From a bacterium (lineage in GTDB: Bacteria > Orphanbacterota > Orphanbacteria > Orphanbacterales > Orphanbacteraceae): 64,000 bases of DNA. Position numbers and translations under genes: made by a program. The stretch is taken from the NCBI GenBank assembly GCA_025782575.1, contig JALGYY010000009.1, positions 35,512 to 99,511 on the forward strand, given 5' to 3'. This document shows, piece by piece, positions 41,866 to 52,500 of this stretch. Position 1 is the stretch's first letter; each line of letters starts with the position of its first letter. Under the pieces are notes generated by a model. That model saw nothing but the letters and a program-made list of their open reading frames with translations. It was not told the origin of the DNA and did not search any database.

Positions 41866-44364
41866 TCAGCCGCCGATTCTGGTGAAGGCCAGGCTGATGA
41901 GCATCTTCTGTTCGAGTCCATGGGCTTTCGACGAGCCGGTCGCCGGGCTCGCACTTTCAGTACGCTTGACCGCGCTCACACGGAGACCGCGGGAAATCTG
42001 CTCGAGAAGGGGCCGCACAAAAAAGAGACCACCCATGTTGGCCGGCTCTTCCTGCACCCAGACAACCTCTTTAATCGCCTGGTGACCCCGGATCGCCTCC
42101 CGAAGCGCCTGCTTGGGAAACGGGACGAATTGTTCGATCGTTACGATCGCCGTGTCAAAAGCCTTCCGCTTCTTTCGCTCGGCCCGGAGTTCATGAGCGA
42201 TCTTGCCTGAGCAGACCAGAACCCTTTCAGCATTCGTGATCTCCCTGTCCGGAATGACCGTCTGGAATTTTCCGTCCCTTAAGACCTCAAATGAAGAGCA
42301 GGCGGGATCGGCCCGGAGCAGGCTTTTGGGAGTCATCACGACGAGCGGTTTTCGCCACTTCCGGAGGACCTGCCGGCGAAGCAGATGAAAGTATTGCCCG
42401 GCGGTGGAAGGCTGGCAGACCTGTATGTTATCTTCACCCGCCAGCTGCAGAAAACGTTCGTAGCGGGCGCTCGAGTGCTCCGGCCCCTGCCCTTCATAGC
42501 CATGAGGGAGGAGCATGACGAGGCCGGATAGTAGATCCCACTTGTCTTCGCCCGCCGTCACGAATTGATCGATGATGATCTGCGCCCCGTTGGCGAAGTC
42601 ACCGAACTGCGCCTCCCAGATGACGAGAGCATCGGGGAAGTCGCGGCTGAAACCATATTCGAATCCGAGCACCGCCGCTTCAGACAGTACACTGTTGAAG
42701 ATATCGAACCGCCCTTGCGTGGAGTGGAGATTGCGGAGCGGCGTGTAGGCATCGCCTGACCGCGTACTGTAGATCGAGGCGTGCCTCTGATTGAATGTCC
42801 CCCGGACGCTGTCCTGCCCGGTGATCCGCACCGGCACCCCGTCCCAGAGAAGCGTTCCGAACGCGAGCGCTTCCGCCATTCCCCAGTCAACCTTGCGCTT
42901 CCCCTCTACCATGTCGCTCCGTTGTCCGAGCAGTTTGGCGACTTTGGGGTGGCAACTGAATCCGCGCGGCAGATGGGTGAGCCTGGTGGCCACTTCCCGG
43001 AGTCGCTTATCGGAAACGGCGGTTTCGACGTCCATCGACGGATCGTAATGTCCGCCGTGATAGTGATCCCACCAGGGGGGGAGCGTGCGGATGACCGGCC
43101 GCTTTTCCATCCCCCGCCCTTCGTCGAGTTCTCTCGAATACCGGGCGATGTTCTTCTTGCGAATCATCTCGACCCGCTTTTCCGATGCGCCGATCTTTCT
43201 GGCGTAGCTCTCCCAGAGATTGGGGTGGCTTTTGATTTTCTTGTAGAGCAGGGGCTGTGTGGTTGTCGGGTCATCCAGTTCGCTATGACCGAACCGGCGA
43301 AATCCGATGATGTCGATCACCACATCGCTTTCGAACGCGTCTCGGAATTCGAGGGCGATCCGGCCGGCTCGAACGACGGATTCCGGATCCTCACCATTCA
43401 CATGGATGATGGGAATCGGGAGACGCTTGGCGACGTCGGTGGAAAATCGAGAGGAATGAAGTTCGTGGGGTTCCGCTGTAAAGCCGATCAGATTATTCAC
43501 GACTATGTGGATCACACCTCCCACGCGATAGCCCGGGAGTGTGGCCAGGTTGAGAGTCTCCGCCGTAATACCCTGGCCGGCGAAAGCGGCGTCGCCATGA
43601 ATATTGATGGCGAAAATCTTATGGCGCCCACCGTCACCCATTCTCTCCTGGCGTGCCCGCACTCGGCCCATGACCACCGGATTGACCGCCTCGAGATGAC
43701 TGGGATTAGAGACGAGGTGGACCCGCACCTCTTTGCCGTAACTCGTATGGTGAACGCCGGTGGCGCCCAGATGGTGTTTGACGTCGCCGCTCCCGAATAC
43801 GCTGGTGGGATCGACATCCTCGAAACCGGCGATGAGAGAAGCGGTCGGTGTTCCCACGTTGTGGACCATCACGTTCAACCTGCCACGATGGCTCATGCCG
43901 ATGAGCGCCGTCTCGACACCGAGTTCCGCTGCTTCATCGAGAAGAGAATCGATCAGGGGAATCAGGGCGGCCGAGCCGTCCAGCGCGAAGCGCTTCGTCC
44001 CTATGTAGCGAGCGTGGAGAAATTCCTCCAGAAGCTCGACGGATGCCAGTCTTTCGAGCATCTTGTCCTGATCGAGCGCCTGTGGCTTTCGCTCCATTCT
44101 CTCTGCGAGCCAGTTCGACCGATCCGCGAAGGGCGTGTGCATGAACTCGATCCCGATCGTTCCGCAGTATAGGGCGCGGTAGTGCTCCGCCTCCTCCCCC
44201 GAGTGGCAGTCGATCTCGGGATGAGGGGACGCCGGTATCCGTCCCAATGCATCGAGATCCGCCTGCAGATACCCCCACCGGCGGAAAGCGTCGGCGACCG
44301 GCGACTCACCGATTTTCTTCATCTTCACCTGGTTCGTTTTGGATGCCATGGGCGATCGCCCCAT
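41866..44364 (-). CDS. sucA: 2-oxoglutarate dehydrogenase E1 component
   Basis: About 832 residues; ATGs at 44364 and 44349 are both possible and neither has a strong ribosome site. The frame stays open to 45918 only because it runs antisense to the phosphofructokinase gene. E1 landmarks: GIEFMHTPFADRSNW, IGMSHRGRLNVM, GDVKHHLGA, HLVSNPSHLEAVNPVV, thiamine motif GDAAFAGQGI, IGFRRFGHSELDDP, GQDSVRGTFNQRH. It is shorter than the ~930-residue E. coli enzyme and lacks most of the N-terminal E2-binding extension. No sucB or lpd is adjacent. The organism therefore has both NAD-linked (SucA) and ferredoxin-linked (KorAB) routes from 2-oxoglutarate. Confidence 0.93.
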   Translation of the reverse strand: MGRSPMASKTNQVKMKKIGESPVADAFRRWGYLQADLDALGRIPASPHPEIDCHSGEEAEHYRALYCGTIGIEFMHTPFADRSNWLAERMERKPQALDQDKMLERLASVELLEEFLHARYIGTKRFALDGSAALIPLIDSLLDEAAELGVETALIGMSHRGRLNVMVHNVGTPTASLIAGFEDVDPTSVFGSGDVKHHLGATGVHHTSYGKEVRVHLVSNPSHLEAVNPVVMGRVRARQERMGDGGRHKIFAINIHGDAAFAGQGITAETLNLATLPGYRVGGVIHIVVNNLIGFTAEPHELHSSRFSTDVAKRLPIPIIHVNGEDPESVVRAGRIALEFRDAFESDVVIDIIGFRRFGHSELDDPTTTQPLLYKKIKSHPNLWESYARKIGASEKRVEMIRKKNIARYSRELDEGRGMEKRPVIRTLPPWWDHYHGGHYDPSMDVETAVSDKRLREVATRLTHLPRGFSCHPKVAKLLGQRSDMVEGKRKVDWGMAEALAFGTLLWDGVPVRITGQDSVRGTFNQRHASIYSTRSGDAYTPLRNLHSTQGRFDIFNSVLSEAAVLGFEYGFSRDFPDALVIWEAQFGDFANGAQIIIDQFVTAGEDKWDLLSGLVMLLPHGYEGQGPEHSSARYERFLQLAGEDNIQVCQPSTAGQYFHLLRRQVLRKWRKPLVVMTPKSLLRADPACSSFEVLRDGKFQTVIPDREITNAERVLVCSGKIAHELRAERKKRKAFDTAIVTIEQFVPFPKQALREAIRGHQAIKEVVWVQEEPANMGGLFFVRPLLEQISRGLRVSAVKRTESASPATGSSKAHGLEQKMLISLAFTRIGG

Positions 44365-44468
44365 CGTACCCGCTAGTCCGGCATCCCACAAGGAGCGCGG
44401 GGTGAGGCGATCGATCGTTCGATCCCGGGGCCAGGACGAATGCAGGTGTGAAATAGGGGCCAAACGCT

Positions 44469-44474
44469 TACAAT
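44469..44474 (+). promoter_or_regulatory. Possible -10 box of the phosphofructokinase gene
   Basis: TACAAT, one mismatch from consensus, lies 31 nt before the start codon, with a good AGGAG site between. No convincing -35 is present. The sequence lies in the 141-nt gap shared with the divergent sucA gene. Confidence 0.3.
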
Positions 44475-44505
44475 ACGGGCAACTTAACCGTCTCGAGGAG
44501 TAAAG

Positions 44506-45789
44506 ATGACCCAACCGAAAAAACTCGCCATCCTGGTCGGAGGCGGGCCTGCCCCCGGCATCAACAGCGTGATCGGTGCAGCCACGATCCGCGCCGCTCT
44601 CGAAGGCATCGAAGTCCTCGGCATCCGCGATGGCTTCAGCTGGATCATGCAGGGGGACATCGACCACGTCATTCCCCTGACGATCGAGGGCGTAAGCAGG
44701 ATCCATTTTCGCGGAGGATCCTACATCGGTATTGCCCGGGCCAATCCGACGCTCGATCCTGAACATCTGGAAAATACGATCATCTCGCTCCTCCGGCTCG
44801 ACGTGTCCCGGCTGATCACGATCGGTGGTGATGACACCGCTTTTTCGGCGATGAAACTGGAGGAGAAAGCAGCGGGGCGGATCCAGGTGGTTCACGTCCC
44901 GAAGACGATCGACAATGATCTCGACCTTCCTCCCGAAGTCGATACCTTTGGCTATCAGACCGCCCGGCATCTGGGTGTAGAAATCGTCAAGAACCTGATG
45001 GTGGATGCACAGACGACTTCCCGCTGGTACTTCATCATTTCCATGGGGCGGAAAGTGGGCCACCTCGCTCTCGGAATCGGAAAAGCGGCGGGAGCGACTC
45101 TTTCGCTCATCCCGGAAGAGTTCGGAGACCAGCCCGGCCGGCTTCGATATGTCGTCGATACGCTTGTCGGCGCCATTGCGAAGCGCCTCAGCGGCGGCAG
45201 GAAGGATGGCGTTGCTGTGATTGCCGAGGGGGTGGTGCTCGGAATCGAACCGAAGGATTTCGAGAAACTGGAAGACGTCGAACGGGACGCCCATGGCCAT
45301 GTCAGGATCGCCGAGGTCAACCTGGGGGAGATCCTGAAGATGGCGGTTCAGGAACGGCTCAGGGAGATGGGGATCAAGATCACCATAGTGGCGAAAAACG
45401 TGGGGTACGAACTTCGCTGCGCCGATCCGGTCCCGTTCGATATGGAGTACACGCGCGATCTGGGATATTGCGCGGCCAAGTACCTGCTGGACGGCGGGAA
45501 TGGCGCTCTCATCTCCATCCAGGGCGGTCATTTCGTACCGATATCTTTCGCTGATCTTCTGGACCGTAAGACCGGAAGGGCGAAGACTCGAAAGGTTAAT
45601 ATCAACTCGACACGCTATGCGATTGCCAGGCGTTATATGTTGCGCCTTCGGAGGGATGATTTTGAGGACCCTCACGGACTCGCCAAGATCGCATCGTCTA
45701 CAGGTATGAGCCCGTCTGAGTTTCGGAAGGAATTCGAGTATCTGATCGAGAGTGAACCACCGGCACTCGAGTTGCTGAACGGAGGGTAG
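44506..45789 (+). CDS. pfp: 6-phosphofructokinase, pyrophosphate-type
   Basis: 427 residues, ATG with GAGGAG upstream. LVGGGPAPGINSVIGAA is the phosphate-binding start. LITIGGDDTAFSA has the Asp (GGDD) and VPKTIDNDL the Lys (PKTIDND) that distinguish pyrophosphate-dependent enzymes from ATP-dependent ones (GGDGS, PGTIDND). MGRKVGHLALGIGKAAGA and PEEF supply sugar-phosphate contacts. It phosphorylates fructose 6-phosphate reversibly, so it can serve glycolysis or gluconeogenesis and save ATP, in keeping with the Rnf/Kor low-energy metabolism. Divergent from sucA. The donor is inferred from motifs only. Confidence 0.9.
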   Translation: MTQPKKLAILVGGGPAPGINSVIGAATIRAALEGIEVLGIRDGFSWIMQGDIDHVIPLTIEGVSRIHFRGGSYIGIARANPTLDPEHLENTIISLLRLDVSRLITIGGDDTAFSAMKLEEKAAGRIQVVHVPKTIDNDLDLPPEVDTFGYQTARHLGVEIVKNLMVDAQTTSRWYFIISMGRKVGHLALGIGKAAGATLSLIPEEFGDQPGRLRYVVDTLVGAIAKRLSGGRKDGVAVIAEGVVLGIEPKDFEKLEDVERDAHGHVRIAEVNLGEILKMAVQERLREMGIKITIVAKNVGYELRCADPVPFDMEYTRDLGYCAAKYLLDGGNGALISIQGGHFVPISFADLLDRKTGRAKTRKVNINSTRYAIARRYMLRLRRDDFEDPHGLAKIASSTGMSPSEFRKEFEYLIESEPPALELLNGG

Positions 45790-45930
45790 ATCGCCATGGG
45801 ACACATCGATCGACTGCTCTACTTCTGTGAAACAAAATGAATGTGGTTCACGTAGTTTATATATAGAGTAAATGGATTGGCAAGGTAACGGCCCGCTTTG
45901 AACCCCGGGGCCTTTCAAGAGAGGTGAAAC

Positions 45931-46362
45931 ATGACCTGGTGGATGTGGATCGCTCTTGGTGCGGTCTTTTTTATCGCAGAAATGGTGCTCTCCACGGATT
46001 TCTACCTCGTATTCTTCGGAGCCTCCGCGCTTGTTGTCGGCTTCCTTGCGCTTCTGGGGATCGTACTTCCGGAGTGGATGGCGTGGCTCCTGTTTGCAGG
46101 ACTCGCCATTTTGTCTCTCGTTTTCTATCGAAAGAAATTACGTGAAATCCTCTTCAATCCTGATGCTCAAGTGGATGAGGAGATCGTTGGTAAGCCCGTG
46201 TCGGCGATCAGGGCCGTTCCGGTGGGTGGGGCCGGCCAGGTGGAGTTTCGTGGCACGGTCTGGAAGGCACGGAATATCGGTGAGGAGAGTATTGACGCAG
46301 GTGACCGGTGCCGTGTGGACCGGGTCGAAGGCGTTACACTCCTCGTTCGCAAGATCAGTTGA
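45931..46362 (+). CDS. NfeD-like membrane protein
   Basis: 143 residues: ATG with AGAGGTG upstream, two or three helices (WMWIALGAVFFIAEMVL, YLVFFGASALVVGFLALLGI, WLLFAGLAILSLVFY). A C-terminal OB-fold domain follows (GKPVSAIRAVPVGGAGQVEFRGTVWKARN, GDRCRVDRVEGVTLLVRK), the short NfeD1b form. NfeD proteins pair with slipins/SPFH proteins in membrane microdomains, and the slipin gene follows after 15 nt. The 140-nt upstream gap holds an AT-rich TTTATATATAGAG (45856-45868) and a GTGAA/TTCAC inverted repeat (45829-45854) that may be promoter and operator. Confidence 0.9.
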   Translation: MTWWMWIALGAVFFIAEMVLSTDFYLVFFGASALVVGFLALLGIVLPEWMAWLLFAGLAILSLVFYRKKLREILFNPDAQVDEEIVGKPVSAIRAVPVGGAGQVEFRGTVWKARNIGEESIDAGDRCRVDRVEGVTLLVRKIS

Positions 46363-46377
46363 AGGGAGGTAATACTA

Positions 46378-47316
46378 ATGGGAACGGAAACTCTGTTCGC
46401 AGTCGGTTTCGTAGTGCTCCTGGTGATCATCGTGATCGCAAAGACCGCGATCGTGGTCCCCCAGCAGAGTGCATTCATCGTTGAGTATCTGGGAAAGTAC
46501 AGCAAGAATCTGCAGGCGGGATTTCATCTTCTCATTCCATTCGTCGAAAAGGTCGCCTACAAACACAGCCTGAAAGAGAGGGCTATCGACGTTGCGGAAC
46601 AGGTCTGTATCACGCGCGACAACGTACAGGTCGGCGTGGACGGTGTTCTCTATCTGAAGATCCTGGACGCGCGGAAGGCTTCTTACGGGATCGGCGACTA
46701 TCTGTTCGGAATCGCCCAGCTTGCTCAGACCACGCTTCGTAGCGAAATCGGTAAGATCGATCTCGATCGCACGTTCGAAGAGCGGTCCCACATTAACTCT
46801 CTTGTGGTAGAGGAGCTCGACAAGGCATCGGATCCATGGGGAGTGAAAGTACTCCGCTATGAGATCAAGAATATCAATCCGCCCCATGATGTTCTGAGTG
46901 CCATGGAAAAACAGATGCGAGCGGAACGGGAAAAACGGGCTGTGATCCTTACTTCGGAAGGGGAGAGGGATGCCAAGATCAACAAGGCGGAGGGGGAAAA
47001 GCAGAGCATGATTCGGGTCGCGGAGGGAAATGCTGCGGCGATTCTGCTGAGGGCGACCGCGACGGCTGAAGGACTGAGGAAGGTCGGCGAATCGCTCACG
47101 ACCGAAGGAGGTGGTCGGGCGATGGAGCTCCGAATTGCGGAACAGTATCTGGGCGAGTTCGGTAAGCTGGCACATGAGAGCAATACGATCGTGCTCCCGG
47201 CTACGCTCACGGACGTCGGTTCTATGATTACGCTCGCTACCGGGCTTCTGAAGAAAAAGGACTCAGGTGGAAACGGTGGTCGGGGAAGTGAGGCTCGCGA
47301 GTCACTTCGAGTCTGA
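46378..47316 (+). CDS. Slipin/stomatin-like SPFH protein
   Basis: 312 residues, ATG with GGGAGGT upstream. An N-terminal helix (LFAVGFVVLLVIIVIAKTAIVV) precedes the SPFH domain (VPQQSAFIVEYLGKYSKNLQAGFHLLIPFVEKVAY, LAQTTLRSEIGKIDLDRTFEER). A long charged coiled coil follows (MRAEREKRAVILTSEGERDAKINKAEGEKQ) with a C-terminal oligomerisation part. It forms ring-like membrane scaffolds with NfeD. The pair is an operon and ends at a terminator at 47345-47367. Confidence 0.93.
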   Translation: MGTETLFAVGFVVLLVIIVIAKTAIVVPQQSAFIVEYLGKYSKNLQAGFHLLIPFVEKVAYKHSLKERAIDVAEQVCITRDNVQVGVDGVLYLKILDARKASYGIGDYLFGIAQLAQTTLRSEIGKIDLDRTFEERSHINSLVVEELDKASDPWGVKVLRYEIKNINPPHDVLSAMEKQMRAEREKRAVILTSEGERDAKINKAEGEKQSMIRVAEGNAAAILLRATATAEGLRKVGESLTTEGGGRAMELRIAEQYLGEFGKLAHESNTIVLPATLTDVGSMITLATGLLKKKDSGGNGGRGSEARESLRV

Positions 47317-47344
47317 TCGCCGGGACAAACAAAAAATCGGGGGA

Positions 47345-47367
47345 GGGCGCCGCTCAGTGTGGCGCCC
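47345..47367. terminator. Hairpin between convergent slipin and Gly-rich genes
   Basis: GGGCGCC (47345-47351) and GGCGCCC (47361-47367) with a 9-nt loop, 28 nt past the slipin stop and 17 nt past the stop of the opposing gene. In the minus direction it is followed by a run with several T residues (CCCGATTTTTTGTTTG), so it fits best as terminator of the Gly-rich gene and may serve both. Confidence 0.6.
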
Positions 47368-47384
47368 ATTCTCGTATCGGATAG

Positions 47385-49469
47385 CTACTCTTTCGTGTCG
47401 ATAGTATAGGAGACGATCCCGGTGGGAAGTGTGCCGTTCAGTCCAAAGGTATAGGTCCCGGAGAGTGCCAGGCGGACGGGATCGTAGCTCCCCTCGAAGA
47501 GAACCTGCACATTCTGGTGTCCTGCCACATCTCCGACGCCTCGTAGGCTGAAACCGTAGGCGTCGTGGCTTGCTGTCAGTTCCCCTTCCACTCTGATGAA
47601 ATTCCCACTCGACTCGATCGAGATCTCGGTTGTCGTTTCTTCTCCCGTCTCGGGGAATGCATCGCAGGTAAACCGGACCTGGAGTCGGATCGGCCGTTCA
47701 AAGCCACCGCTTCCGAGTAGATCTCGATCGAGAGGGGGTGACGAGTCGTGACTTAACAGGAAGTCCCCCGAAAAAGCTCGCGCCCGCTCGCCGCAAAGGA
47801 CACCGACGAGCCCGTCCTCGAAGCTGGGAGCGAGCGTTTCGACGCCCCCTTCCTCGCTGCCGAGCCACTCGCCGGATGAGCCCTTCCAGCCGGGGAACGC
47901 CCCCTGGCCTCCCCAGCCACCGTTTCCGGCACTGTCGAGGATCGCGGCGCCTGCGTTTCCCGGCTGCGCACCCGATCCTCCCGAGCCGCCGCCCGCGTCC
48001 TCTACCGTGGAGCCTCCTTCTCCGCCGATTCCCCCTTCGGTAGCAGGGCAGATACAGGCATGCCTGCCTGGTCCCCCGTTGCCCCCCCGAAAGACGCCGG
48101 GCCCACCGTCACCGCCGGTTCCATACGGCTCGTCGTTGAAGGGGCTCACTAGCGTTGCATCACCTCCGTCACCGCCGAATGCGCCGAGAACTCCTCCCCG
48201 GCCTCCTCCGCTGCACTCTTCGTTGCCGCGGCCACCTCTTCCCCCAAGAGCGATCGCTTCGCCACCCGCGCCGCCGTTTCCGCCGTCCACAAGAGGAGTC
48301 TCGGCAGGTTCGTTCCAGCCGAATAGAGTGATCCGATTCCCTGTGGCATCGCCGCCGTCTCCTCCCGTAGCAAACGCGTTTCCCCCCGATTGCGCGACCC
48401 GGCCGTTACAGTCCTGGCGTCCGTCTCCTCCCTGTGCGAAAGCATTCCCCCCTACTCCCCCGTCGCCGATCGTGATCCGGAGATTCTGTAGGCCGGCAGG
48501 AACACTGCCGGAGGAGAGGCGCAGCCGGCCCGGCCCGCCACCGTCGCCACCATCCGCACGTGCCGCCCACCCTACCGGAGCTTCGATACGATCGTTCGTG
48601 ACCGCTGTCGCTTCCCCTCCCGGACCGCCCGATCCGGTCACCAGGCGGGCGGAACCGGACAGTTGAATCGAGTCTCTCGCGCTCAACTCGATCGGACCAC
48701 CCCGCCCACCTTCACCAGCTTCGATGTCGATGTCGTCATGGGCGGTACTCGAGGCGGCTCCACCAGGTCCGCCGCTTTGCGAGCGGATCGTCGCACCTTC
48801 ACCGAGAATGATGCTGGGAGCGGTCAGTCGGACCCCGGCACCTGCGTACCCCGGTCCGCCGTCGATCCCGTGGATCCCGGTCGGCGCGGACTCTTCAACC
48901 GGTTGGATTGTCCCCCCCGAAACGACGATGCAGCGCAAGGGAGCGGCCGTCGCTTTCGGCTCATGCCCGATACCCAGGCGAGTTTCGGGGAGCGAATTCC
49001 ACCAGTCAAATGGGGGGGGCTCGACATTCAGAGAGTCAGGATCGCCGATCCGGAGCTCGATCTCCCCTCCCCCGTCGAGCAGTCCGTCGTCAATCGTGAT
49101 TTCCTCGGCAGAAATGATTCGGATCCCTTCCGGGAAGTCGGGATCTTCAGGCTCGAGAGGCATGCTTCGAACCACACCTGTAATGGAAATGGACTCTTCA
49201 GAACCCAGGCGGAGATAACCTCCGGCGTGAAGCTCTCCCTCGATCAGGACCTCGCCTTCCACATGAACTATAAGATTGCCGTCTGAAGTAACCGTGACTC
49301 CGCGGGGAATGAACATGCTTGTGAAAGTTCGCCCACTCTGAATAATGGCATCTTCCACTGGGGCGAACCGAATAGGGTCAGAAGTGAAATCCGGCGAGCC
49401 GGCGTCGGGTGTACAGCCGGCCAGCAAAGCAAAGTAGACAACAAACGCAATTGGAAACAATCGGCGCAC
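47385..49469 (-). CDS. Glycine-rich surface lipoprotein
   Basis: 694 residues. MRRLFPIAFVVYFALLAGC is a lipoprotein signal with Cys19. Residues ~20-190 are strand-rich with polymer-like repeats (VTVTSDGNLIVHVEGEVLIEGELHAGG). About 200-560 is dominated by Gly-Gly-x runs (GGDGGDAT, GGNGGAGGEAIALGGRGGRG, GGPGVFRGGNGGPGR) with six Cys, resembling polyglycine-II bundles or PE_PGRS proteins by composition. A ~120-residue domain with strands and one Cys ends the protein (VRFTCDAFPETGEE). No enzyme motif is seen; a structural or adhesive surface role is a guess. It stands alone between the slipin and the RND operon. Confidence 0.8.
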   Translation of the reverse strand: MRRLFPIAFVVYFALLAGCTPDAGSPDFTSDPIRFAPVEDAIIQSGRTFTSMFIPRGVTVTSDGNLIVHVEGEVLIEGELHAGGYLRLGSEESISITGVVRSMPLEPEDPDFPEGIRIISAEEITIDDGLLDGGGEIELRIGDPDSLNVEPPPFDWWNSLPETRLGIGHEPKATAAPLRCIVVSGGTIQPVEESAPTGIHGIDGGPGYAGAGVRLTAPSIILGEGATIRSQSGGPGGAASSTAHDDIDIEAGEGGRGGPIELSARDSIQLSGSARLVTGSGGPGGEATAVTNDRIEAPVGWAARADGGDGGGPGRLRLSSGSVPAGLQNLRITIGDGGVGGNAFAQGGDGRQDCNGRVAQSGGNAFATGGDGGDATGNRITLFGWNEPAETPLVDGGNGGAGGEAIALGGRGGRGNEECSGGGRGGVLGAFGGDGGDATLVSPFNDEPYGTGGDGGPGVFRGGNGGPGRHACICPATEGGIGGEGGSTVEDAGGGSGGSGAQPGNAGAAILDSAGNGGWGGQGAFPGWKGSSGEWLGSEEGGVETLAPSFEDGLVGVLCGERARAFSGDFLLSHDSSPPLDRDLLGSGGFERPIRLQVRFTCDAFPETGEETTTEISIESSGNFIRVEGELTASHDAYGFSLRGVGDVAGHQNVQVLFEGSYDPVRLALSGTYTFGLNGTLPTGIVSYTIDTKE

Positions 49470-49553
49470 GGGCTATCCCCCTGATATAGGAAACCACCCC
49501 ATTATGACTTCGGTCATGAAGATTGACAAGTTATCAGGAGACGACCCGGTTTC

Positions 49554-52500
49554 CTAGCGCGCGGTTTTCTTCTCTCTCCACGGGAGAGGGGACCGGCCGA
49601 GGCCCCAGTTGATTGTCATACGAAAGCGGGCGACCGCTCGCTCGGCGAGAACATAAAATGTAGGTAGAATAACGAGAGTGAGAATGGTACTCGTGGCGAG
49701 TCCGCCCATTACCGCACGTGCGAGCGGGTAATAGTAACCGTCACCTACCGTCGCTTTTCCAAGGGCGAGAGGAATCAACCCGAGAATGGTGGTCAATGCG
49801 GTCATCAGAATAGGCCGGAAACGATCCCGGCAACCGTCAAGAATCGCCTTCTCTCTCTCATATCCCTTTTTCCGCAGGCTATTCACATGGTCGAGCAGTA
49901 CAATCCCGTTATTAACCACAATGCCGATCAGAATGACGATTCCGATCATGGCCATAATATTGAAAGGAGTATGGGAGATCATCAGGGTCCAGATGACGCC
50001 GAGCGCGGCGAAAGGAATACAGAGCATGATGACAAGGGGATGGAGAAAGGACTCGAACAGGGCGGCCATTACGAAGTAGACGCAACAGATTGCAATGAGA
50101 ATGTTGATCAGCATGTCGTTCTGCTGTTGCTGCTGTTCGACGAGTTCCCGCCCGAAGGACCAGCTGTATCCTGTGGGAAGTTCCATCGAGTCCATGATCC
50201 GGGTAATGCGATCGTTCAGCTCTCTGCTCTCTTCCCCTTCATAGCTTCCCCGGATCGTAATAGCCGTTTTCTGAGACTCCCTGCGGATTTGGTTCGGCCC
50301 TTTTCCCAGTTCGAACCGGGCGACCTGGCCGAGAAGAATCGGCCGGCCATCACGATAGGTGAGAGGAATCTGTTTGAGATTATCGATATTGCGGCGGTCA
50401 GACTGTTCGAGCACGATCCCCAACTCGATCTCCCGATCCTCCCCCTGGAAGTCACCAAGCGGTACCCCCCGGAAAGTAAGCCCCAGTATCTGAGAAACCG
50501 TGCGTGCGCTGACCGCGTAACTCGATGCAAGCGTTTTGTCCAGCCGGACCTGGATTTCGTCGGCGCCTTCACTCGCATCGCTACGGACGTCTTCCAGCTC
50601 ATCGATCAGCGAGAGCCGGCGGACGACTTCGTCGCCGTATTCCCGGAGGAAGTCGCTGTCTTCCCCGAACAGTGTTACCGCGATCCCTTTCGCCCCCCGG
50701 CCGGCATCTTCGTCGTTACCGAACCGGTATTCGATTCCCGCAAGTACGGGGAGCTCTTCTCGGAGAGTCTTTCGGAGAGCGTTGATCTCCTTCTCCCCGA
50801 AGGGAATGTCCTCTTTGAAAAACAGGCCGAAAGCAGCATAGTTATCTGTGTAAAATGTATAGAGCGATCCGATCCCGAGTCCATCAATCCGTGGAAGGAG
50901 AAACTGTTCGATTTCGTCGACGTACTCCAGAACGCCGTAAACATTCGTGTTGTCGGTGAAATCGAGGCGGATATAGAGATTCTCCTGCTTTATCCCTCTG
51001 TCACCGTCATCTTCCGGTCCGAAATTGGTGATCTTGATGGCCAGGACCGTGAGAAGCAACGTGGCAGGTACTATGACAAGACCGGTCATCACGGGATGGC
51101 GAATCGCTGTCCACCGGAGAACCTGCAGATAACCGGAACGCGCTGTCGCAAGGATCCTGAACTCTCCCCGGCCGCCGGCGACGCGGGTGCGGGCGGCAAG
51201 AAGCGGTACCAATGTCAGACAGACGACGAGCGACAGAACGAGCGTCGTCGAAATCGTCACACCCACCTCGGAAAGAAAGACGGTAAGTTGGTTTCCTTTG
51301 GTGAGAACGATGGGGGCGAAAACGATAACCGATGTGAGTGTCGAGGCGATCACCGCCATGCTGACCTCACTCGTTCCCTTTCGCGCGGCGTCCCTGGCTG
51401 AATCGCCTCGCTCCCTTCGTTTGAATATCGACTCGAGCACGACAATCGCGTTGTCTACGAGCATGCCCACTGCCAGCATAAGCCCCATCATGGTGAGCAT
51501 ATTCAATGTGCGTTCGGTCAGATAAAGAAAGATGAGCGTGGAAATCACGGAAAACGGAATGGCGATCGCCACGATCAGGGTCGGCTGTATGCGCCTCAGA
51601 AAAAAGAGGAGGATCGCCACGGCGAAAAAGGCACCGATCAACCCCGACTGCAAGAGCCCGGTCAGTGAGTTCTTGATCTGTCTCGCCTGGTCGAAAAAGA
51701 GAATGACCTCGATTCCTTCCAGTGACGGGTCTGCTTGGATCTGTTCAAGAACCTCGTGGACCCGTTCGGAAACTTCGACGATATTCCCCCCCGACGCCTT
51801 TTGAATGTCGAATGCGATGGCCGGCTCGCCGTTCAGTCTTCTGTAGTACGAAGGGGCAGGTTCGCTGAATACCACGTCCGCCACATCCTGCAATCGAAGC
51901 CCGGTGCTGTTGACTTCCAGATTCTTAACGTCATCGATCGATCGAAACTGGCCGAGGGAGCGGACACTGATCCTCTGGCCCCCGTCATACACACGGCCGA
52001 GGGAGAGATCGATATTATTGGTAAGCAGTTTCTGGAAGAGGTGATCGCCGTCAAGCGAGTGTTCGAGCAACTTTTCGAGATGAAGATAGATGGTGATGCT
52101 CTTGGGGGCGACGCCGTCGACATTGACGCGCCCCACGCCGTCGATCCGGCGGAGGGGGTTCAGTATCCGCCGTTCGAGAAGATCGTACTCACCGGCCAGA
52201 TCGCGTCCCTCTGCGCTGATCCGCCCCACGATGATCGGAATGTCGTTGGAGTTGAAAGTGAAGATGAAGTAATCCCGCACATCAGTCGGGAGAAGAGCCC
52301 GCACCTGCTCCATTTTTTCCTGCACGTCCATCCGGAGGACATCGATGCTCCGCTCGAAATCGAATTGCATGGCGATGAACGCGCCGTCACGATCGGAATA
52401 GGAGTCGAGTTCCCGAATGCCGCCGAGTGTGGCCATGACTTCCTCTATAGGACGGGAGATCTCTTTCTCCACCTGGCTCGGAATGGCGTTCGGATAAGGA

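Noticed and set aside
44365..45918. The sucA frame stays open for another ~1550 bases upstream.
   Set aside because: This part is antisense to the pfp gene, has no dehydrogenase similarity, and E1 landmarks begin only near 44300.
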